Positions 1 to 7,989 of a stretch of 64,000 bases of DNA are shown piece by piece. A program made the position numbers and the translations under genes. The DNA is from Brevundimonas sp. M20. Lineage in GTDB: Bacteria; Pseudomonadota; Alphaproteobacteria; Caulobacterales; Caulobacteraceae. The stretch spans positions 1,503,001 to 1,567,000 of the forward strand of contig NZ_CP041243.1 of NCBI RefSeq assembly GCF_006547065.1, in the 5' to 3' direction. How positions within the stretch are numbered: position 1 is the first letter of the stretch; each line of letters starts with the position of its first letter. The notes below the pieces were generated by a model. That model worked only from the letters and a program-made list of their open reading frames with translations. It was not told the origin of the DNA and searched no databases.

Positions 1-1732
1 GTAGCGCCTCGAAGGCGGCGGTCATTGCATCGGCCGGGCCGAAGGGCACGGTCAGGGGGGTATCTGATCCGGCGAACTTGATCTCGGCTCGAGCCGTCAC
101 AGCGATCCGGCTGTCAGCGAAGCCCTGCGCGATCAGTTCAGCGCGCGCCTGTTCCGACAGGCGTTCGATCCGGGCGGTCATCCGCGCATCGGCCGTGCCT
201 TCCAGCGGTATCGCCGCCGTCGCCTGTCGAATGGCCCGCACTTCGGCCAGTCCCATGCCGTAAGCTGACAGGACGCCCGCGAACGGGTGCAGCATCACCG
301 TGGTCATGCCGAGCGCGTCGGCCACCAGACATGCATGCTGTCCGCCCGCGCCGCCAAAGCAGTTCAGGACGTATCGGGTGACGTCGTAGCCGCGCTGGAT
401 CGAGATCGACTTGATCGCCTCGGCCATATTCTGCACGGCGATGGTGACGAAGCCCTCGGCCAGAGCTTCGGGCGTGGTGCTGCGACCGGTCGTGGCTTCG
501 ACTTCCGAGGCCAGTTCGGTGAAGCCGGTCCGGACGGCATCGGCGTCCAGCGGCTGGTCGGCGTTCGGCCCGAAGACGGCCGGAAAGAACTCCGGCTTCA
601 ACTTGCCCAGCAGGACGTTACAGTCGGTCACCGTCAGCGGGCCGCCCCGGCGATAGGCGCGAGGGCCGGGCACAGCGCCCGCCGACTCCGGCCCGACCCT
701 CAGCCGCGCGCCGTCGAAGCGGCAGATCGAGCCGCCGCCCGCGGCCACCGTGTGGATCGACAGCATGGGCGCGCGCAGACGCACGCCGGCGACCACGGCG
801 TCGGACGTCCGCTCATACTCGCCCGCGAAGTGGGAGACGTCGGTCGAGGTTCCGCCCATGTCGAAGCCGATGACGCGGTCGAAGCCCGCCGCCACCGCTG
901 TCTCGGCCATGCCGACCACGCCGCCCGCAGGACCGGACAGGATGGCGTCCTTGCCCCGGAAGGCGCCCGCCGCGGTCAGGCCGCCGTTCGACTGCATGAA
1001 CAGAAGCGGAGTGGCCCCGCCCAGTTCGTCCCCAACCTTGTCCACATAGGCCCGCAGCACGGGCGACAGGTAGGCGTCCGCCACCGTCGTATCGCCGCGT
1101 CCGACCAGCTTGATCAGCGCGCCGACCTCGTGGCTGACCGATATCTGTTCGAACCCCAGATCTCGGGCGATCCGTGCCACCTGCCGCTCATGGTCGGTGA
1201 AGCGCCAGCCGTGCAAGAAGGCGATCGCGACAGCGCGGAAACCGGCGTCGCGCGCGGCCTGTAGTGCCCGTCTTGTCCCCTCGATGTCCACAGGCTTGTC
1301 CACAGAGCCGTCGGCCCGGACCCGTTCGTCGATCTCGACGACATGATCGTAAAGCTGGTCGTTCAGCCGGATGTGGCGGGCGAACAGATCGGGGCGGCTC
1401 TGCCATCCGATGCGCAGGGCGTCTCCGAACCCGCGCGTGATCGCCAGCACGGTCGGCTCGCCCTTGCGCTCCAGCAGGGCGTTGGTCGCAACGGTGGTGC
1501 CCATGCGCACGGCCTCCACCATACCGGTGGGCAGAGGCCCCGGCGCGGCCTCCAGCACCCGGCGCACGCCCTCGACGGCGGCGTCGGCGTACTGTTCCGG
1601 GTTGACCGACAGGAGCTTGCGGGTGGTCAGGACGCCGTCAGGCGCGCGGGCGACCACGTCAGTGAAGGTGCCGCCCCGGTCGATCCAGAAACGCCAGCCG
1701 TCCACCTGATGCATCGCTTCGCTCCGACTCAT
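1..1732 (-). CDS. 5-oxoprolinase / hydantoinase A-type protein, C-terminus cut by window edge
   Basis: Reading the minus strand from an ATG at 1732 gives about 577 residues without a stop before the window begins, so the C-terminal part is missing. The N-terminus carries [13 protein letters not shown], the glycine-rich nucleotide-binding signature of the HyuA/5-oxoprolinase family, and residues near 270 contain SGPAGGVVG and [12 protein letters not shown], the second ATP-binding element. The family hydrolyses 5-oxoproline or hydantoins with ATP. The opening phrase [10 protein letters not shown] with NPEQY soon after resembles fused eukaryote-like 5-oxoprolinases (about 1200 residues) more than stand-alone HyuA, but the truncation prevents a decision. 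It follows the prepilin peptidase gene by 17 bp on the same strand, probably by chance rather than function. Confidence 0.88.
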   Translation of the reverse strand, partial: MSRSEAMHQVDGWRFWIDRGGTFTDVVARAPDGVLTTRKLLSVNPEQYADAAVEGVRRVLEAAPGPLPTGMVEAVRMGTTVATNALLERKGEPTVLAITRGFGDALRIGWQSRPDLFARHIRLNDQLYDHVVEIDERVRADGSVDKPVDIEGTRRALQAARDAGFRAVAIAFLHGWRFTDHERQVARIARDLGFEQISVSHEVGALIKLVGRGDTTVADAYLSPVLRAYVDKVGDELGGATPLLFMQSNGGLTAAGAFRGKDAILSGPAGGVVGMAETAVAAGFDRVIGFDMGGTSTDVSHFAGEYERTSDAVVAGVRLRAPMLSIHTVAAGGGSICRFDGARLRVGPESAGAVPGPRAYRRGGPLTVTDCNVLLGKLKPEFFPAVFGPNADQPLDADAVRTGFTELASEVEATTGRSTTPEALAEGFVTIAVQNMAEAIKSISIQRGYDVTRYVLNCFGGAGGQHACLVADALGMTTVMLHPFAGVLSAYGMGLAEVRAIRQATAAIPLEGTADARMTARIERLSEQARAELIAQGFADSRIAVTARAEIKFAGSDTPLTVPFGPADAMTAAFEAL

Positions 1733-1749
1733 TCAGCCAGCCTACCGCG

Positions 1750-2478
1750 TCACAGCCCTACTGGGCCCAAGATCCAGGTCATCCAGATACCGACGGCGAG
1801 AAAGACGCCGAACGCCAGCCGGTCATCGCCCGCGAGGGGCTTTTTCATGACGGCGCGCGCGAGGACCAGACTCAGGCCCGCGACCGCGGCCCAGAGCAGG
1901 ACCGACGGCAGGCCCATCCAGCCGACCCAGGCGCCGCCCGCGCCGAGCAGGAAGGGGTCGCCGCCGCCCAGCCCGTCGCGCCCCCGCACCTTGCGATAGG
2001 CGAAGGCAAGCAGCCACAGGGCCGCGAAGCCCGCGCCCGCGCCGATGGCGGCGTTCAGCAGACCTGTCCCGTTCGGAAGGATGGCCGCGCCCAGTCCGGC
2101 CGCGCCGAGCGGCAGGGTCAGTTGGTCGGGCAGCCAGAAATGCTCGGCGTCCACGGTCGCGATCAACAGCAGCAACCAGCCCAGCACGGCTGTCAGCAGG
2201 GCGGCGGACAGCAGGTCCTGCGACAGCGCGGCCCATGCGCCCAGACCGGCGCCGGCGAGGGCGAAGCCGACGTATCTGATCCATGCGCGGGCGGCGGGTT
2301 CGGGCTCCGCGGCCGGGAGCCGGGTGCTGATGCGGGCCAGCGCGGGGCCGACCGCCAGACCGGCCATTCCGAAAAAGACTGTGACAGTGACGCCGATCAC
2401 GATCCCTCCCGGGCGTTGCCCCAGCGTTGCGATAGGCGGCTCGTTCCGTCCCGGCAAGGGCTGGCCGACCGCGTTCAT
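1750..2478 (-). CDS. gspO: Prepilin peptidase (type IV leader peptidase, GspO/PilD family), compact form
   Basis: An inner-membrane aspartyl protease that would remove leader peptides from the pseudopilins GspG-K encoded downstream. The protein is hydrophobic with about six to seven membrane segments. The two catalytic aspartates are visible in TVDAEHFWLPD and in GLGGGDPFLLG (the family GxGD motif). The start is uncertain: I chose the ATG at 2478, while the same frame is open to 2535. Oddities: no cysteine anywhere, and the cytoplasmic N-methyltransferase domain with paired CxxC, present in classical PilD, is absent; only a remnant ISTRLP is visible where the usual N-terminal motif would be. 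It is transcribed away from the lipoprotein/TonB receptor/gsp genes. The family call is firm; the assignment to this T2SS is by proximity. Confidence 0.87.
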   Translation of the reverse strand: MNAVGQPLPGRNEPPIATLGQRPGGIVIGVTVTVFFGMAGLAVGPALARISTRLPAAEPEPAARAWIRYVGFALAGAGLGAWAALSQDLLSAALLTAVLGWLLLLIATVDAEHFWLPDQLTLPLGAAGLGAAILPNGTGLLNAAIGAGAGFAALWLLAFAYRKVRGRDGLGGGDPFLLGAGGAWVGWMGLPSVLLWAAVAGLSLVLARAVMKKPLAGDDRLAFGVFLAVGIWMTWILGPVGL

Positions 2479-2547
2479 TGTGACGGTTACGCCGTGTGAT
2501 GACGGTGTTTCATGAACTCGCGACGACAACTTCACGGAAGCGCGCGG

Positions 2548-2562
2548 GAACCGTCACGGTTC
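2548..2562. promoter_or_regulatory. 15-bp perfect palindrome in the gspO/lipoprotein divergent region
   Basis: GAACCG-TCA-CGGTTC is a perfect 6-3-6 dyad midway between the divergent prepilin peptidase and lipoprotein genes. Its position fits an operator serving one or both genes, but no regulator can be named and it could be a chance dyad in GC-rich DNA. The rest of 2479-2694 shows no convincing -35/-10 pair. Confidence 0.3.
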
Positions 2563-2694
2563 GGCGGCCTCGCTGTCATATCCGGCTCCTAACCACGGAC
2601 AGGGCAGGGCGGGGGCGATGCTTCGTCGGATCGGACGCATGGGCGTGCGGTCTCACCTGCCGTGAGTTCCTTCGGACCAGACACGGTGAAAACG

Positions 2695-4215
2695 ATGAAC
2701 GGCTTCAAACTGACCACGCTGCTGGCCCTGTCGGCCAGCGCCCTGACCCTGGCGGCCTGCGGCTCCGCTGAAGTCGCTTCGCCGGGCGAAGGCGATTTCG
2801 GCGGCGGCACCGGCGGTGGCGGCACTGGCCCGACCACCCCGCCCCCCGGCACGCCGGCGGCGGACTGCCCGACCGGCTTCGCCAACGTCGGCGTGGTCGC
2901 CGGCGGCACTCTGCGCGCCTGCCAGCTGCCGACCACGATCACCGGCAATCTGACCGTTCCGCTGCGCGCCGGCACTGTCTATTCGATCTCGGGCCGTACT
3001 GAAGTCGGCACCGACCGCGGCGCCGATCCGGCCGCTCCGGTCGCCGGTTCGCAGCAGGGCATCCTGACCATCGAGCCGGGCGTGCGTCTGTACGGTTCGG
3101 GCGGGTCGGACTACCTGCTGGTCAACCGCGGCTCGCAAATCTTCGCCGAAGGCACCGCGACCAACCCGATCATCTTCACCAGCCGCGCCAACATCGACGG
3201 CACCACCACCGAGAACTCGCAAGGCCAGTGGGGTGGCATCGTGATCGCCGGCCGCGCGCCGACGGCGGTTTGCCCGGTCGGCGTGACCGCGCCGAACATC
3301 GCCTGCGTGGGCCAGATCGAAGGCACCAGCGCCAACTACGGCGGCAACACCGTCTCGGATAACTCTGGCCGTCTCCGCTATGTGCAGATCCGTTACTCGG
3401 GCTTCGAAATCTCGCCGAACAACGAACTGCAGGCCCTGACCCTGGCCGGCGTCGGCAACGGCACCGTGGTTGAGTATGTCCAGGCCTACAACAGCTCGGA
3501 CGACGGCATCGAAATCTTTGGCGGAACGGTCAACCTGAGCCGCATCGTGATCAACGGCGCCGACGACGACGGTCTGGACACCGACACCGGCTGGCGCGGT
3601 GGCGCCCAGTTCGGCATCGTGACCCAGCGTCCGACCGCCGTCACCAACGGCAGCCGCGGCTTCGAGTGGTCGGCGGCGCCTTCGGGCACCGCCTTCTACG
3701 CCCAGCCGAAGGTCTCCAACTTCACCATCGTCGGCCGCAACGCCGCCGTGGCCGCTGACGCGCTGCTGACGCTGAACACCGGCACGCAGCCGACCATCAT
3801 CAACTCGGTCGTCACCAACCCGTCGACCTCGGCCGCGGCCTGCCTCGACATCGACGACGCGCAGACGGTTGCGAACAACCCGGTCTTCCGCTCGGTCTAC
3901 TTCGCCTGCTCGCGTCCCTACGAGAACGACTCGAACATCAATGCCGCGGCGACGGAGGCGGTGTTCATCAGCGCCACCAACATCGGCAACACCGCTGCGG
4001 GAACCTCGACCATGACGGCTCCGGCCGGCGCCACCCTGACGGCCCAGAGCCTGGCCTTCATCAACGGCGCCAACGAAACCGCCGTGACCCCGGCCAACGC
4101 GCCGGCGATCTACAGCTGGTTCACCACCGTGACCTACATCGGCGCCGTGCGTAACGCCTCCGACACCTGGTACCTGGGCTGGACCTGCGGCCTTCAGGCC
4201 GGCTCGACCTGCTGA
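2695..4215 (+). CDS. Secreted beta-helix-like lipoprotein next to T2SS and TonB receptor genes
   Basis: The ATG at 2695 gives a 506-residue protein starting MNGFKLTTLLALSAS and ending its signal in LTLAAC, a clear lipobox with the lipidated cysteine at residue 22; the next residue is G, not D, so export to the outer membrane is expected. An upstream GTG at 2662 would bury the signal and is rejected. A G-rich linker (residues about 31-45) follows. The body alternates short hydrophobic strands with N, G, D and T turns (for example RYVQIRYSGFEI, then VVEYVQAYNSSDDGIEIFGG), typical of right-handed parallel beta-helix proteins. Eight further cysteines suggest extracytoplasmic disulfides. It is followed by a TonB-dependent receptor and the T2SS operon, so it is a candidate T2SS substrate, perhaps like the T2SS-dependent surface lipoprotein ElpS of Caulobacter. 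No catalytic motif recognised. Confidence 0.8.
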   Translation: MNGFKLTTLLALSASALTLAACGSAEVASPGEGDFGGGTGGGGTGPTTPPPGTPAADCPTGFANVGVVAGGTLRACQLPTTITGNLTVPLRAGTVYSISGRTEVGTDRGADPAAPVAGSQQGILTIEPGVRLYGSGGSDYLLVNRGSQIFAEGTATNPIIFTSRANIDGTTTENSQGQWGGIVIAGRAPTAVCPVGVTAPNIACVGQIEGTSANYGGNTVSDNSGRLRYVQIRYSGFEISPNNELQALTLAGVGNGTVVEYVQAYNSSDDGIEIFGGTVNLSRIVINGADDDGLDTDTGWRGGAQFGIVTQRPTAVTNGSRGFEWSAAPSGTAFYAQPKVSNFTIVGRNAAVAADALLTLNTGTQPTIINSVVTNPSTSAAACLDIDDAQTVANNPVFRSVYFACSRPYENDSNINAAATEAVFISATNIGNTAAGTSTMTAPAGATLTAQSLAFINGANETAVTPANAPAIYSWFTTVTYIGAVRNASDTWYLGWTCGLQAGSTC

Positions 4216-4227
4216 TGACGGATGGGA

Positions 4228-4255
4228 CGGGCGGCGGCTTCTGCGCCGCCGCCCG
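4228..4255 (+). terminator. 11-bp perfect GC hairpin between lipoprotein and TonB receptor genes
   Basis: The arms CGGGCGGCGGC and GCCGCCGCCCG pair perfectly around the loop TTCTGC, 12 bases after the lipoprotein stop and about 40 bases before the receptor ATG. No T-run follows, so it is more likely an mRNA-stabilising hairpin or a weak or Rho-assisted terminator that lowers receptor expression relative to the lipoprotein. Confidence 0.5.
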
Positions 4256-4295
4256 GCTCGCCGAACCCTTCCGTTACTCCTTCGAGGCGCAGACC

Positions 4296-6929
4296 ATGAA
4301 GACCGTGAAAATGACCCTCGGCGGGCTGCTGCTCGCCACCACCGCCCTGGTCGCGCCGGGCGTCGCCCTGGCCCAGACCGCTCCCACTGCCCAATCCGCC
4401 GCCCAACAGGCCGAACCGCAAGTCGAACAGGACGTCGACCTGGGCGAAGTCGTTGTTCTGGGTCGCTATATTCCCCAGCCGAACCGCGAAAGCCCCGAGG
4501 TCGCGGCCTTCCTGACCGCCGAGGATCTGGAGCGCACCGGCGACGCCGACGCCGCCCAGGCCCTGTCGCGCGTCACCGGCCTGTCGATCGTCGAAGGCCG
4601 CTTCATCTATGTGCGGGGTCTGGGTGAGCGTTACTCCTCGGCCCTGCTGAACGGCTCGCCGCTGCCCAGCCCGGAGCCCCTGCAACGCGTCGTGCCGCTG
4701 GATCTGTTCCCGTCGGAAGTGCTTTCGGGTCTGACCGTCCAGAAGACCTATTCGGCGGCCTTCCCCGGTGAGTTCGGCGGCGGCGTCGTCGATCTGCAGA
4801 CCATCGACACGCCGGTCGATCCCTTCTTCAGCATGTCGGCCTCGCTGAGCGGCAACACCGAGACCTCGAACAAGGACGGGCTGATCTACTACGGATCGCG
4901 CACTGATTTCACGAGCTTCGACGACGGCACCCGCGACGTTCCGGGCCAACTGCAACTCGGCTTCAACAGCGGTCAGCGTATCTCGGCGGGCAACTTCACC
5001 GCCGACGAACTGCGGCTGATGGGTCAGTCGCTGGTCAACGCGCCCCTTCGCCTGCTGCAGCGCGAGACCACACCGGCCAACTTCGGCGTTCGCTTCATGG
5101 GCGGCGCCTCGAGCGAAACCGGCATGGGCACCCTGGGCGGCATTTTCGTCGCCTCATACGACAACAAGTGGACGGGCCGTCGCGGTGATCGTCAGTCGGG
5201 CCGGATCGACGCCGGCGAACTGGTGACGGCCAACGACTTCGACTTCGAGTCGAATCAGAATGACCTGACCCTGAACTTCCTGGGCGCGGTCAGCCTGACC
5301 AGCGACACCAACACCCTCAAATGGACGAACCTGTTCGTTCGCAATGTCTCGAAGGAGGCCCGTTCGGAGGCCGGCTTCGACGACGCTTCGGGTGGTCAGC
5401 GCCGGACGGATCACACCGAATGGTTTGTGCGTCAGCTTTTCTCGACCCAACTGGCCGGTGAGCACACCTTCGGTTCGGCGGGAGAATGGGAGTTCGACTG
5501 GCGGGCGGCCTACGCCCTGACGTCGCGCGACGCGCCCTACGAGAGCCGCTTCGGCTACGGCCAGAACGTGGCGGGTGACTGGATCCACGACATCGAAACG
5601 AACGCCATTTCCTTCAGCGAGCTGGAAGACGACATCATCTCGGGCGGCGCGGATGTGCACTACACCCTGCCGCTATCGGACGCCCGTGAAGCCGTGTTCT
5701 CCTTCGGTGTCGCCTATTCGGACAACAATCGTGAGTCCGAGCAGCGGACCCTGCGCTTCATCGCCCCGAACGGTCTGACGCAGGACCAGCTGGAATCGCG
5801 CGTCGACTACCTGTTCTCGGACGCCAACATCGGGCCATACCTCCAGATCGAGGAAATCACCGGCACAAACGGCGCCGCGGCGTTCGATGGTCAGATGACG
5901 GTAAAGGCGGCCTATGCCCAGGTGGCGGCGGAGTTCCTGCCGCTGCTGAACCTGAACCTCGGCGTGCGCTTCGAGCAGGGCGAACAGACCGTCACTCCGC
6001 GTGACCTCTTCGGGGGTTCGACCGGCTTCCTGCCGACCGAGATCAAGGAAGAGTACGTTCTGCCGGCGGGCACCATCACCTGGAACTTCGCCGAGGACAT
6101 GCAGCTGCGTCTCGGCGCGTCGAAAACGATCGGTCGTCCCCAGTTCCGCGAACTGGCGCCGCAGCAGTACACGGATGTCGAAAGCGACCGGACCTTCATC
6201 GGCAACCCGTATCTGGTCGATACGGAGATCCTCAACGTCGATGCGCGCTGGGAGTGGTACTTCGCCCGTCAGCAGTATGTGACCGCCGGTCTGTTCTACA
6301 AGGACCTGGACAAGCCCATCGAGTCCAGCGTCATCGACCAGGGCTCGTCGATCTCGCAGACCTTCCTCAACGCGCCGAACGCCACGATCATGGGCGCCGA
6401 GCTGGAAGTGAAGAAGTATTTCGAGTTCGGTTCGGGCATGGACTTCATCGCCAACAAGCGGTGGCTGGCCCAGGCGAACTACACCTGGTCCGACTCCGAG
6501 GTGAACGTCGACGCCGGTGACACCGTCATCACCCAGAACAGCCTGGGCGTCGCCCAACCGGCCTCGTTCTACGTGGTCGACGGCAGCCGCCTGCAAGGCC
6601 AGTCGGAACACGTCGTCAACGTCCAGCTGGGCTGGGAGGACGACACGGCCCGGTCGCAGGCGACCCTGATCGCCAACTATGTGTCGGAGCGCACCTCGGC
6701 GCGCGGCCGTCCGGGCGAGCCGGACCTGATCCAGGAGCCGGGCGTCCAGCTCGACTTCGTCTTCCGCAAGGATTTCGACTACGCCGGTCGCGAGTATGGC
6801 GTGTCGTTCGAACTGCGGAACCTGCTGGGTGAGGAGTTCCTCGAATATCAGGAGCTCGGCAACCGGGTGATCATCAACGGGTACGAACTGGGCACAAGCG
6901 GCTCGATCAGCCTGACCGCCCGCTTCTAA
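4296..6929 (+). CDS. TonB-dependent outer-membrane receptor associated with T2SS
   Basis: The ATG at 4296 opens an 877-residue protein with a Sec signal peptide ending VALAQ (residues 1-27); the ATG overlapping the lipoprotein stop (4215) would hide it and is rejected. A TonB-box-like stretch (LGEVVVLG) precedes the plug domain, where SRVTGLSIVEGRFIYVRGLG and FGGGVVDLQT are typical. The remainder is a beta-barrel of alternating strands ending in the aromatic F of LTARF. The receptor would import or move a ligand across the outer membrane using TonB energy. Substrate cannot be read from sequence; no iron-siderophore features stand out. Its place between a T2SS-type lipoprotein and gspC suggests it handles a ligand captured by, or the protein itself released by, the secretion system. 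A strong terminator follows. Confidence 0.92.
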   Translation: MKTVKMTLGGLLLATTALVAPGVALAQTAPTAQSAAQQAEPQVEQDVDLGEVVVLGRYIPQPNRESPEVAAFLTAEDLERTGDADAAQALSRVTGLSIVEGRFIYVRGLGERYSSALLNGSPLPSPEPLQRVVPLDLFPSEVLSGLTVQKTYSAAFPGEFGGGVVDLQTIDTPVDPFFSMSASLSGNTETSNKDGLIYYGSRTDFTSFDDGTRDVPGQLQLGFNSGQRISAGNFTADELRLMGQSLVNAPLRLLQRETTPANFGVRFMGGASSETGMGTLGGIFVASYDNKWTGRRGDRQSGRIDAGELVTANDFDFESNQNDLTLNFLGAVSLTSDTNTLKWTNLFVRNVSKEARSEAGFDDASGGQRRTDHTEWFVRQLFSTQLAGEHTFGSAGEWEFDWRAAYALTSRDAPYESRFGYGQNVAGDWIHDIETNAISFSELEDDIISGGADVHYTLPLSDAREAVFSFGVAYSDNNRESEQRTLRFIAPNGLTQDQLESRVDYLFSDANIGPYLQIEEITGTNGAAAFDGQMTVKAAYAQVAAEFLPLLNLNLGVRFEQGEQTVTPRDLFGGSTGFLPTEIKEEYVLPAGTITWNFAEDMQLRLGASKTIGRPQFRELAPQQYTDVESDRTFIGNPYLVDTEILNVDARWEWYFARQQYVTAGLFYKDLDKPIESSVIDQGSSISQTFLNAPNATIMGAELEVKKYFEFGSGMDFIANKRWLAQANYTWSDSEVNVDAGDTVITQNSLGVAQPASFYVVDGSRLQGQSEHVVNVQLGWEDDTARSQATLIANYVSERTSARGRPGEPDLIQEPGVQLDFVFRKDFDYAGREYGVSFELRNLLGEEFLEYQELGNRVIINGYELGTSGSISLTARF

Positions 6930-6938
6930 GTCTTTGAG

Positions 6939-6975
6939 AAAGGCCGGTTTCGAAAGGAGCCGGCCCTTTTTCTTT
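6939..6975 (+). terminator. Rho-independent terminator after TonB receptor gene
   Basis: GGCCGG (6942-6947) pairs with CCGGCC (6960-6965) around a 12-base loop and is followed by a T-rich tail (CTTTTTCTTT). It would separate the receptor transcript from the gsp operon, implying that gspC has its own promoter in 6976-7122. Confidence 0.8.
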
Positions 6976-7122
6976 GTGTGAAATCCATGACGATTGATCC
7001 GCGATCCGCGCAGTTGTCATGCTTGGTTCGCCGGGTCTTCATCTGGCGGTGAAGCCCGAACCCGGACGATTGGTCTAGGACCGCTTCGGGCCGTCGGGGC
7101 CCGTGTCGGGCGTCCCCTCGTG

Positions 7123-7989
7123 ATGGCTGTTCTTCGCAACTGGAGTTCGTCCGCCCGCGCGTTCGCGCAGGATGTCGCGGCGCGCCCGGTCCGGCTGCGT
7201 CCCTTTGTTGAGGGGGTGCTGGTCGCGGTTCTGCTGGTTCAGGCCGGCCGCATGGTATGGCTGTTCGTGGAGCCTTCCGCTCCGGCCTCGGCGGATGCGC
7301 CCGCCGCTGCACGTCTCGCGGATACCTCCATCTTCCAGCGCTTCGACGCCTTCTTCCGCACCGGCGGCCAGTCGAGCATGGCTGAAGACACCGCCACGGG
7401 CAGCAGCCAGATGCGGCTGTTCGGCGTTCGCGCCGACGGCGTGGGCGGCGGCTCGGCCATCATCGGACTGGCGGACGGCCGCCAGATTTCGGTCGGCGTG
7501 GGCGAGGAGGTCGAACCGGGCCTCGTTCTGCAATCGGTGGCCGCCGACCATGTGGTCCTGTCGCGCAATGGCGCGCTCAGCCGTCTGATCTTCGCTGAAA
7601 CGCCCGTCGGCGCCGCCGCTCCGCCTGCGCCCCCTGCCGGGGATCAGGTCGTCGCGCCGCCTAGCCCGCAGCCGACGCCCCAGACGACCTCGGCGCCGGG
7701 AGCCGCCGTGGTGGACCCGGCCCAGTTGATGGCACAGGCCTCGCTGCGTCCGCGCATGCGCGGGCTGGCGGTGAACGGCTTCACCGTCAACGCCTCGGGA
7801 GAAGCGCCCGCGCTGGGCGCGGCGGGGCTTCAGGCGGGGGACGTCATCCTCGCCGTCAATGGCATCGAACTGAACAGCGCGGGGCGGATCGCCGACCTGC
7901 GCCGCAACCTCGCGACCGCGCCTTCGGCCGAAATCCGCTTTGAGCGGGGCGGGCAGGCGCGCACCACCACCATAAGGACCGCCCGGTGA
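7123..7989 (+). CDS. gspC: T2SS inner-membrane protein GspC
   Basis: GspC links the outer-membrane secretin to the inner-membrane platform. The ATG at 7123 gives 288 residues: a cytoplasmic tail, one membrane segment at about 30-49 (EGVLVAVLLVQAGRMVWLF), a homology region at about 85-150 (MRLFGVRADG followed by GLADGRQISVGVGEEV), a proline-rich linker, and a C-terminal PDZ domain at about 210-288 (GAAGLQAGDVILAVNGIELN). The frame is open to 6994, but those residues have no membrane or domain character and the ATG gives the usual length. First gene of a tightly coupled gspC-M operon; its stop overlaps the gspD start (GTGA). Confidence 0.9.
   Translation: MAVLRNWSSSARAFAQDVAARPVRLRPFVEGVLVAVLLVQAGRMVWLFVEPSAPASADAPAAARLADTSIFQRFDAFFRTGGQSSMAEDTATGSSQMRLFGVRADGVGGGSAIIGLADGRQISVGVGEEVEPGLVLQSVAADHVVLSRNGALSRLIFAETPVGAAAPPAPPAGDQVVAPPSPQPTPQTTSAPGAAVVDPAQLMAQASLRPRMRGLAVNGFTVNASGEAPALGAAGLQAGDVILAVNGIELNSAGRIADLRRNLATAPSAEIRFERGGQARTTTIRTAR

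Noticed and set aside
287..1264. Plus-strand open frame of 325 codons
   Set aside because: It is antisense to the oxoprolinase-type gene, whose minus-strand reading has clear family motifs; the plus frame is low-complexity and Arg/Gly-rich.
2573..2590. Possible Pho box (CTGTCAT) before the lipoprotein gene
   Set aside because: Only one half-site matches; the second repeat at the expected spacing (GGCTCCT) does not fit.
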